A stretch of 64,000 nucleotides of DNA from Lentinula raphanica (taxonomy: Eukaryota > Basidiomycota > Agaricomycetes > Agaricales > Omphalotaceae): NCBI GenBank assembly GCA_027919835.1, contig JANVFP010000009.1:1-64000 (forward strand). Reading direction: 5' to 3'. The notes beneath the pieces were generated by a model that saw nothing but the letters and a program-made list of their open reading frames with translations, searched no databases and was not told the origin of the DNA. Numbering within the stretch: the first letter of the stretch is position 1; every line of letters starts with the position of its first letter. Below are positions 33,706 to 43,200 of the stretch, piece by piece. The translations under genes were made by a program, and so were the position numbers.

Positions 33706-35349
33706 ATGCCTGCCCCAGTCAAAATCAATCTCGACACAAGGAAATACCGCCCGAGCAACAAGTCCGCCACCCGGATACGTGACAAGGGAACATCCTTGAC
33801 ACTCTACTTCGAGGAGGGCAAAAAAACATCGATCGAACTACATGACGTGTATGTAAATCTCAAATTCAGTTCGACTCAAGCCGTTTCACCAATCTCTCCA
33901 TTCAGAGTTTGCATCAAGAATCGCCTCTCTAATTTCAAACGTGAACGTGAACTTCTGTCCTATGGGACAATCAGAGGCATCCTTGAGATCAACAAAGAGA
34001 TAAAAGTCCTCGTAACGTGGTTCCTTCGAAAGACCGAAATTGAAAAGTACCTCCGCAAAATTGGGTATCCCCCGGAACTCATCGCCGGGTTAGCCGAGAA
34101 TGAGTTTGTCGACACGGACATTGAAGGAATCATCGACGAACGGGACGTTTTAGGTAAGGACTCAGAATATCCCTCTATCAAGCCTGCTATTGAACTTGAT
34201 TATTGTAGATTTGGCTGGCCTACATCTCCTTACAGACGACATAGAAGATGTCGATTTTCACCTCCTTACAGCAAAAGCGTATTTCTATCGGTTTTTCCTT
34301 AGTACCAAGACTGGTCGTCTGGATGTCTTGGGAAACGGACGCTGGTTCGACAATATATGCAACGTCTGCAAGCATATATATGATCCCGATACGTGCTATC
34401 AGGTATACTGTCAGGGATGCCGTCATTGGTTCTGTATCCTTCATGTGGACCCATTGCCAGATCCGGAGGAAGCTAAGGGAGGAAAACCTGTCACAAAAGT
34501 ATCTGCAGACAAATCTTCTCTTGAGGCGCCAGCACAAACAGGACATCAACTGTCTTCAGCACCTCCCCCAGTTCCTTCGTCGACACCTCCCCCAGTTCCT
34601 TCGTCGACACCTCCCCCAGTTCCTTCGCCAGCACCTCCATCTTCAAGACCTGCGCATGTTGTACCATCTTCCACTCGCCAACGCACATCCTCGGCGATTG
34701 CAGGTACTCCTCCTTCACCGGCCACCAGTGACGTTGCAAAGGCTGGAAAGGATAAGGATAATAATATGACCAACCTCGGTCAGAAGGGTCAGGAGGAGAA
34801 GATGGACGTCGATGAGGAGGGGCCAAAGCAGGATGAGGACCATAAGAACGACGACGACGACGACGGGGAAAGTGAGATCGAGGACCAGAACGACGATGGG
34901 GACAATGGGGACGGAGAGACTGATGCTGATGCAGAGAGCGAGGAGACCAAGGATCTTGGGAGGATCACAGTGACTTATCTGCCACCTATTCGGGTAGCAA
35001 GTCATGCCACCAACCATAGCAACACCAACTTGAATGCCAAGGATAGTCCGCCCAAGATACTGAAGGCTTTGCGGCAGGCTCCCATCCTTCGAGGTTTAGG
35101 ATGGGAGCAGGAGCTGTATCCCCACGGCCACGCTGCAGGAGTCCATGGCTGGCTCGTTACCGGAAATCACTTTCTCCACTCTACGAAATGGAAACCGAAG
35201 CAGGGATTTCCTGGGGGGATTGGGCGAACACTTGGGCGCTCTCCTACGAGCAGGGCTCGCGAGCGACGCCTCAAGCCGTTGCCGAGTCGATGATGGCAGT
35301 CTTGCCGGCCATTGAGCAGGACTGGAAGTGCCCCCTTTGTCACATCTAA
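33706..35349 (+). pseudogene. BAH-like / PHD-like protein, paralogue 5 (BAH5), frameshifted
   Basis: Exons 33706-33848, 33906-34153 and 34209 onward; intron 1 is again 57 nt and in frame. BAH-like core (SYGTIRGI, VLVTWFLRKTEIEKYL, NEFVDTDIEGI), PHD-like finger (CNVC, CQGC, HWFCILH), a linker with four tandem PPPVPSST-type units, and a shorter acidic tract. At 35,211-35,218 the paralogues read CTGGGGAGGATTGG but this copy has CTGGGGGGATTGG, one base fewer. The frame shifts and ends early at 35293; the original frame continues to the expected stop at 35349 with the conserved YEQGSRATPQAVAESM and final CPLC. Either a recent 1-nt deletion or a sequencing error in a G run. Confidence 0.7.
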
Positions 35350-35399
35350 TCTAAGGACCGATTTTTGTACAGTCCATCATCTATATCTCGAGACGTGGA

Positions 35400-35870
35400 T
35401 TCATCACTGAAATGTGCTTTGGACTTGGACTATTTTACTTATGTAGCTCATAAAAATCCCTCGAATTCCCATGTACATGTTTGTGTTTCTACCCTTTTTT
35501 GTTTACTTTTATTGTTCTTTATGTCCTGTGTAAAATTTGAGGTGAAAGCCTGGGTAAAATAGAAGAACTGTTTTGGCGAATGTTATGACACGAGTGTAAT
35601 CTTTTGAGAAATGAGTGATTTCTCCACCTTTATGGACCGTAAGAAACGAAACTACAGTTTGCCTCAAGAAGCGTATGCACTAACTTGTATCTGGTGAATA
35701 AACTCTTATTGCATATGAGTAAAACTTGTATTTTATTCATTCATGTCGTCCCACTCCGTAGCCCGGCTCGGTTCCCCGAACTTCGTCCCGACTTCCCCGA
35801 ACTTCGTCCCGGCTTCCCCGAAGTCCAGCCCGGTGTCCCCCCCTGGGTGTTTGCGCATAAAACAACACAA
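35400..35870. repeat. Segmental-duplication flank, partner of 15,700-16,270
   Basis: Near-identical to the region downstream of the 14.2-kb gene. It ends in the same CCCCGAACTTCGTCCC tandem motif. Confidence 0.7.
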
Positions 35871-36479
35871 AAAAACAAGAGGCGTCGTAGAAGGACAGGC
35901 TCAACTACTGTAGGGGTAAATCTTGGATGGAAAAGGTCTATTATACCCAGCCCTGAGGGCGCCTTGCAAGGCGTGTTACCCCATTCTTGTTGCAAAGAGT
36001 ACCGAGCTAGATACTATCAGGGTACTACCACAACAGATTTGAATGTAAAAGGGTTAGCATTGATGGAGAGGACTTCGTACGAAGCTTGTCATGTAGTACG
36101 CACCACAAGACCACCAAGTTGTTTCAAAAAGAAAAATTGCAGGCGACAAGGCGAAAGAAGGGGCGTCCTGGAAGGACTTCCCCAAGGACCACCTAGGCTA
36201 AATTGTGAACGGACAAGTGAGCTTAAAGGAAGATAGCTACTTCTGCAGCAATCCATACAGGAAGCTCACTCCTCAATTCCTTCTTTACTGGAATTCCGTC
36301 GTAGTGGCAATGCCTATTTTGATTACAACCACCCACCAATACCTTGCAGTAAGGAAACACACACTCTGCGCTGCTGCTGCAATTCCTTACAGTAAAAATA
36401 ACAGATGCACTAATATTTCTCTCGTTCGTATCCCAATTTAAAGCTCAAAAGGCTGTATCATCTCCTCTCAACTGATACT
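35871..36479. other. No feature recognised
   Basis: Short ORFs only, and no repeat I can define. Confidence 0.4.
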
Positions 36480-37140
36480 CCTTGCTGTCTTTCCAGGACA
36501 CCCTATGTATCAAGCAATCAACAAACCTCCTTGAAAGGCACTATTGGTCTTTCCGGGACGCCCTATGTGTCAAGCAATATCATGGCATTATTTGTGGTAG
36601 GTATAGAATAAGGGGATGCTTATTGCTGTCTTTCGAGGACACTCTGTGTATCAAGTAACATCCTTGCAAGGCAATATTGCCCTTATGTGGTAGGTATAGA
36701 ATAACAGGATGAAGCAATATTTGGAACTTCTTATAAGGCAAAACAAGCATTTGACTATTCCATACCTACTCTAACACGGCAATATTGCCCCGCAAGAAAT
36801 TTGCATAATGCTTGACACGCTACCGACCACCGAAATGGCAAATATTGCTTGACACACAGGGCCTCCTGGAAGGACAGGATCCTGTTATTCCATTCCCACT
36901 ACAAGAGAGTAACATCGCCTCTCGTAGCGCGATACACAGGGCGTCCTGGAAGGCCAGCATCGTGCTGGTCTATACCTGCCACAACAGGGCAAATATTGTT
37001 CGACACGCAGGGCCTCCTGGAAGGGCAGGATGGTGCCATTCCACCAGGAGAAAGTCCTGGATGTAGTTTGATACGCAGGGCGTCCTGGAAGGCCAGCATT
37101 CTGCCAGTCTATCCTTACCGCGAAACGACAAATATTGCTT
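36480..37140. repeat. Satellite block next to the palindrome
   Basis: Six or seven diverged monomers. The direction appears to switch near 36,780: before it the CTTCCAGGACGCC strand reads 5'-3', after it the CGTCCTGGAAGG strand does. The last ~120 bp belongs to the palindrome arm. Confidence 0.65.
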
Positions 37141-37225
37141 AACACAAACACAGACACCTGTCTGTTTAGCAAACCTTGCAGCAAAAAGAAAAAAAAACCA
37201 ACCCTACGGCTGTCTGTTTAGCAAA

Positions 37226-37485
37226 CGTGGGCCTGTGTGTTAACGTGGACCTGTGTGTTAAAGTGGGCCTGTGTGTTAACATGGGCCTGTGTGTTAACAT
37301 GGGCCTGTGTGTTAACATCATGGGCCTGTGTGTTAACATGGGCCTGTGTGTTAACATCATGGGCCTGTGTGTTAACATGGGCCTGTGTGTTAACATGGGC
37401 CTGTGTGTTAACGTGGGCCTGTGTGTTCACGTGGGCCTGTGTGTTCACGTGGGCCTGTGCGTTAACGTGAGCCTGTGCGTTTAGC
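37226..37485. repeat. 18-bp minisatellite, left arm
   Basis: About 14 units of GTTAACATGGGCCTGTGT. Some are 21 bp through an extra CAT, and the edge units carry single changes (GTTCACGTGGG, GTTAAAGTGGG). Confidence 0.85.
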
Positions 37486-37924
37486 AAACCTTGCAGCCAA
37501 AAAAAAAAAAAAAAACAAAACAAAAAGAACAAAAAAGGAAAAGAAAAAAAAGAAGAGAAAAAGAGAGAAAAAGAAAAAGAACAAAGAAAAAAACAAAAAA
37601 AAACAAAAAAAACAAAAAAGAAGAAAAAAAAACCAATTCTACGGCTGTCTGTTTAACAAACCTTGCAGCAAAGAGAAAAACAAAACCTTACGCCCTACGT
37701 CTAGGACAGACGTAGGGTGGTTTTGTTTTTCTTTTTGCTGCAAGGTTTGTTAAACAGACAGCCGTAGAATTGGTTTTTTTTTCTTCTTTTTTTGTTTTTT
37801 TTGTTTTTTTTTGTTTTTTTCTTTGTTCTTTTTCTTTTTCTCTCTTTTTCTCTTCTTTTTTTTCTTTTCCTTTTTTGTTCTTTTTGTTTTGTTTTTTTTT
37901 TTTTTTTTGGCTGCAAGGTTTGCT

Positions 37925-38222
37925 AAACGCACAGGCTCACGTTAACGCACAGGCCCACGTTAACACACAGGCCCACGTGAACACACAGGCCCACGTTAAC
38001 ACACAGGCCCATGTTAACACACAGGCCCATGTTAACACACAGGCCCATGATGTTAACACACAGGCCCATGTTAACACACAGGCCCATGATGTTAACACAC
38101 AGGCCCATGTTAACACACAGGCCCATGATGTTAACACACAGGCCCATGTTAACACACAGGCCCATGTTAACACACAGGCCCACTTTAACACACAGGTCCA
38201 CGTTAACACACAGGCCCACGTT
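37925..38222. repeat. 18-bp minisatellite, right arm (inverted)
   Basis: The reverse complement of the left-arm array with the same order of variant units, plus one extra 18+21-bp pair, so about 16 units. Confidence 0.85.
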
Positions 38223-38476
38223 TGCTAAACAGACAGCCGTAGGGTTGGTTTTTTTTTCTTTTTGCTGCAAGGTTTGCTAAACAGACAGCCGTAGGGTTAT
38301 TTTTTTTTCTTTTTGCTGCAAGGTTTGCTAAACAGACAGGTGTCTGTGTTTGTGTTAAGCAATATTTGTCGTTTCGCGGTAAGGATAGACTGGCAGAATG
38401 CTGGCCTTCCAGGACGCCCTGCGTATCAAACTACATCCAGGACTTTCTCCTGGTGGAATGGCACCATCCTGCCCTT

Positions 38477-38960
38477 AACAGGCAGCCGTACAATATTGCC
38501 TTCCAAGAAGTTCTAGACATAACTTGACACACAGGGCGTCCTAGAAGGACAGCATACTGCTATACTATAGTCTTGCCTTGCAAGAAGTCCTGGATGTGGC
38601 GTGACACACAGGGCGTCCTGGAAGGCCAGCATCCTGGTAGTCTATACTTATAAATATCAAGGCCACCTTCATCTCTTGTGATAGCCCTAGAATGCCAGGG
38701 TGCTGAGTTTCCAGGACACCCTGGGTCTTAAGCAATATCCAAATCTCCTTACAGAGCAATATTGGTCCTTCCTGGACGCCCTATGTGTCAAGTAATATCA
38801 GGCAATATTAATGTCTTCTGGTAGGCTTAGAATGGCAGAATGTTATTTTTGTACCACACCCTGTGCATCAAGTGATGTCCAAACCTCCTTGCAAGGCGAT
38901 ATTGCCCTTTTGTGGTACATATAGAATAACTCGGTGAAGCAATAATTATTTCAAACTTCT
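38477..38960. repeat. Satellite block right of the palindrome
   Basis: Four to five diverged monomers, some in each orientation (CGTCCTAGAAGGACAGCAT near 38,540; CTTCCTGGACGCCCT near 38,770). Confidence 0.65.
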
Positions 38961-39477
38961 AACAAGGCACAATTAGCCTTTTCCTAGGGTGAACTGTGAC
39001 TGAGGTGCAGAAGAGAAATAGGAGAGAGGTGTTAGGTTAGCATGAATAAGCAGGATGAGTACTAAGGGCATATTTGGTGAATCATGTCCATCTCATATGA
39101 GAGTGACTTAATTTCTAATGTTCTGCCGCTTAGATGCTTACTATAGTAGATATATATATATATATATATGTGATGAGTCCGGACGAACAGCTTCATAAAA
39201 GTCTTGGGGCTCAGATTCTGGCACTCAAAAAACTCTCTACATCGAAACGGAAGGCGAGAGAAGATGAATTGGAGTAATAGTCTAATAGAGCATGTCATAG
39301 GTGGTGATACATGGAAAATTTGACCTATGATACACTGTCCCGGAGAATTTGGTAGTCTACAGACGTGTGAGGCAATGTCCCGGAAAGTTTGGGCGAAATC
39401 ATGTCCCGGAAAAAACCACCTATTTCAGAAAATATCGGAAACGACTTTTCAGTTGACTTTCAGGGGTCCTGACCCAC
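38961..39477. other. Gene-free, with a TA run and three TTTCCGGGACA-type motifs
   Basis: (TA)n at about 39,149-39,169. TGTCCCGGA followed by A/G-rich sequence occurs at about 39,339, 39,377 and 39,402. These may be subterminal motifs of the old transposon whose coding remnant begins at 39,478. Confidence 0.4.
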
Positions 39478-40221
39478 CTAACCGAGTAGAGAGAACAAGC
39501 TGATAGCATCATCATATGCAGCTCTGGAGGCATCGTCGAGCTCGGAATCAGAAGGGAATGCTGAGAGGGCAGCGACATCGATCCCACGTCGGTCCAGATA
39601 GCTGTGATTGTACCCTCTGGCACGAGCCTTTCCATCCTTTCCCTGCTCTGAAAGTTGCACTGCATTTCGTAGCATGAGCATGATCTTGGGCAGGAGAATG
39701 TACCAACTGTACATGGTAAAATCGGGGTCGATTTTTCGACTGATTCCGAAGACATGCTCGCAAATGCTAGTGCCAATGATATGAGGAAACACTGGATGTT
39801 GCTTGGGAAGATGATCACGATGGATGAAGATGATCTGGAAGAATCCACGAATCCAGATCCGGATAATGTCGATTGAATCACGAGAGAGGAAGTATTTGGA
39901 TTTGGGATATCCAGCGACATCGAGAAATTTCTCCCAGATGTTTAGAAAGAAATACGCCCTGAGAACCATACGCGCGCGCTCCATAAGGGATATTGTTCGA
40001 TTTTGAAAAGCATCGATGAGCTCGCCGAAAACAAAGATATAGACAATCAGTCCGATATTCTCGTCGGAGTAGTGTTCACCTGAAACAAGCCACTCTAACG
40101 TGTTAGCTGAACAGAACCGTAAAGCAGCATTGTCGTCTTGTTTGTCTGAATTAGACCCTACATCTCGGTTGTACAGTGGTCCTTTTTGTAAGGCAATTTC
40201 TCGAACTTGACGGTAAAGGAC
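39478..40221 (-). pseudogene. Truncated DDE-like transposase, older copy, C-terminal part
   Basis: The minus-strand frame ending at 39478 encodes the C-terminal third of the same transposase family as the 42.2-46.4 kb protein. Shared landmarks: a DKQDD motif, an IYxFVxGExIDAxQNRTIS segment, HRDxxP, SICEHVFGISR (versus EVCEHIFGVGR), a YNHSYLDRRG segment and a SLFSLLG end. Sequence identity is modest, so this is a different, older element. It is cut at 40221 by the insertion of the intact transposon. The frame seems to resume beyond the right end of that insertion (46,648 to about 46,720, minus strand, NGAHLLV then a stop). Confidence 0.7.
40214..40221. repeat. Target-site duplication, left (TAAAGGAC)
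   Basis: Exact 8-mer TAAAGGAC directly before the left terminal repeat; its partner is at 46640-46647. Confidence 0.85.
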
Positions 40222-43200
40222 AGGACCCCGGAAAATCCGCAACCTGCCCTCATCCGGAATGGCCGAATTTTGGCCTGATTTGACGTTCAGGTATAGTGCC
40301 AAAGGCCGATTCATTTCCTTTTTGGGACATCAAGTATGGTCCCAGAAAAGGCTGGAAATAGGCAATTCTTGGTGAGGTATGATGCCAAAGGGCTGAAAAT
40401 CTCAACTCTGAGGTGACCAGGTCTAAGGAACTAAGCTGTATGTATCCTGCAGTGGAAGGTAGTTGTTGCTAGTCATCGTCTCGACCTGTCTCGACAGTAA
40501 AAATGTAATAGCCTGTAATAGCTGAATCATCACGCATCACTACCTACCGCCACAACGAAAGCACTTGCGAATCTCATAGACCAATGTACAGTTCAACAAA
40601 AATTTATTTTTCTTTCCAATCCATGAGTGCGCCCATGAGCCTAACTATAGACTCCATCGAGATAGACGAGCGCAGTGACGATGACATCCTCGAACAGATT
40701 CAGCCCTCGCCGGAGCTCCTTTCGTCCCTAAAAATCCATCCCACAACTTCTGTCTCAAACCTTCTCTCTATGGCCATGCCTAACTGCCCTGGGAGCCGAC
40801 GAATCTACGTCAAGGATTCCGAGTGGTTCAGTAAGGAAGAACCCAACTCAGAGCTCAACCTTGACCCTGCGCTGTTGGTCATTCCATCTCTGCGACAAAG
40901 TGCGGTGCTTGATGGGGAAGCTCTGCGAAAGGCCGTCAAGCAAAAGTGTCGGTCAGTGAGGCATCCAGTCAAAGACAATGTTCTGCTCCCTTTAGGTGCC
41001 GTACGAGCCTGGAAATGGGCAGGCATTCTCCTTGGATCAAAGCTGTTCTGGGAAGAAAGGCTCAAATGGGTCGAGCGAACAGCCGCGAAGGAAGAATGGT
41101 GTTCAGATTTGCTGTCAGCGAGCAAGTGCGCTATTCTCCAATCACCTTGGCAGTTGGGCACCATCACTGGAAGAGGAAATATCGTATCCATCAGACATGT
41201 CGCCGAAATTCTCTTGTCTTCTAAATGGGTCACTGGCGAGACAGTCGATTGTGTCCTGAACGCTATTGGCGCCCCCGCTGCAGATCCTAACGTTGATTTC
41301 GAGCAAGCATTCACGGAGAGTTCTCTCTGTGAGTTTCTACAAAGAAAATATATGCCTGTGGTCAATGGGGAGATGTGCAGTAGCCAACGGCCCACTCACT
41401 GGGGAGATAAACTTCGAGCGGGCGATCTAACCATCCTTCATCTACCTTGGAACATCACCAACCTCCACTGGCTATGGCTTACGGTGGATACCAACCAGAA
41501 GGTTATTCAGGTTCACGATACCGCGCCAGAAGTTACAGCTGCTCACCTGGATGGAATATTACTGTGCTTAGAGCGGTGGCTGGGAGAGTATTTCCCGGGG
41601 TCACAATGGACGCAGATCCTTGAAGACAGTAGCATAGCGAAGCAGAAAGATACATTCTCCTGCGGCGTTGGAATGCTGATGACAATGTGGCATGAAGTTT
41701 CTCGCTCGATGGCATGTACTTGGAATCCGGATCGAGCGTTGGAAGGAAGAGCTCGTCTTTTCAACCTGGTAGTGAGTTCCCTCCAAGGGACAAACGTAAG
41801 TCATGAAAGACTTAGACTGTGGATGAATACTCACATATTGAACGCTACAGCTGGCAGAGCAACAAATGGATGTTTTGGTCGAGATGGAGGCAGTCCTAAA
41901 GAGCCAAAAGCACTCAAATTCTCACACGGCCACTGCTCAAAATGATACAGCATTACGGAACCGCACCTTTTTCAAGGCTACACATAACATACACGAACAC
42001 GACTCTGATTCAGTAGAGAGTGACACAGATTCTGAAACACACGACGTCGCAAACCTTCAGCAAAGCCACGGGAAGCTGACACCGAAGCCTCAAGCAACGG
42101 CTGTGAAGAAAGAGAAAACATCGAGTCCTACCATAGTGAGTACATTGAGTCGATCATGAATTCGTTATGCTGACACAAGTGGCTTTCAAGACCTCATCCA
42201 ATCCGTGGTGGTGGTCTGAGAAAACCTTCCAGAGATTCATGACAAAAATACGTGCGATCGATCCAAATACCGACTTCCATCGTACAGATTCCAGGATCCT
42301 GATTTGTGGACGATGTCGGAAACTTGTTGGTCTTCGTGATGACAAGAACTCTGTTGATCCCTATAAGCAGCATCGAAAATCTCAAAGGTGTTCTAGTACC
42401 AACCCTGGGCAACTTGGTTTGAGTCATTTCCTCTCTCCGACAGCAACAGCTCCTTCTAAACCTGCTCCACTTGTGACGGTGGCTTGTACTGGCCTGACTG
42501 CAAAAATCGAGCCACGTATTCCTATCTATCTCTCTCGTACTGAAATGGGCAACGGCGGTGCTCCTCATCGTTCCACTATACAACAGATACTCATTTCTGA
42601 GCATGAGAAAGGAGGCCAGGCTTCGAAGGCTTATACACCGTCGAAGGAGGAGATCAGGCTGAAAGAGTGGGCACTTTCGCAATGGGTCAACCGACATGAT
42701 CTCAATGCTGTCTTCTCCAAAAATTGTCTGGGAACGATTACAATACAACCTTCTGGCGGACCAGTCTGTGCAAATTGTCTTACGGTCCCGAAAATCAAAA
42801 TCTTCCAAAATGCGTTGAAGAGAACGGCACCAGAAAACAAAAACATGAAGTTCACGCCTCGCGAGTTTCGAAACCCTCTTTTGGGATCAGTATTTCTTGC
42901 GCATGAAGATATTGGGGGGCTTATGGAGATGGTATGCTACTTCATATATGAGCAGTCACAGCTTGCTCAACACCGTTTTCATTTGTAGGGAAACAAGATG
43001 TACTTTGAGTTCACCAAACGGGCACTCCAAGATCGTTACGAAGGAATGAAGGTGTTCAAGGGCTTACTCGAAACAACAATGATCATCGAACAACGGCAAC
43101 ATAAAGGCAAGGGGTTACAGAACATCAAATACCCGGCGGAGTACGACCATTTGATGACAACGCTGGCCTTAACGTCGGCTCGTGCTTATAATCTTGTACA

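Larger units (their letters stand above)
37021..38476. repeat. Large quasi-palindrome, arms ~680 and ~770 bp, 5-nt centre
   Basis: The centre is CCCTACGTCT (37693-37702), AGGAC (37703-37707), AGACGTAGGG (37708-37717). Going outward, both arms contain in mirror order: a CTGTCTGTTTAGCAAACC-type motif, an A-rich (or T-rich) run of ~135 bp, an 18-bp minisatellite, the CTGTCTGTTTAGC motif again, then a stretch of satellite ending at AAGGGCAGGATGGTGC (37021) and its complement (38461-38476). The arms differ: the right has extra minisatellite units and one extra ~55-bp copy of the TTTGCTAAACAGACAGCCGT block. Confidence 0.85.

Noticed and set aside
37475..37932. Lysine-rich ORFs
   Set aside because: They translate the A-rich (or T-rich) run of the palindrome arms in several frames.
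37226..38222. CRISPR array
   Set aside because: 18-21 bp head-to-tail units without spacers, in a eukaryotic genome: a minisatellite.
39149..39169. TA dinucleotide run as a terminator or origin
   Set aside because: A short microsatellite with no supporting context.
40222..40314. N-terminal part of the minus-strand transposase remnant
   Set aside because: The frame is open here only by chance through the terminal repeat of the inserted element; true homology stops at 40221.
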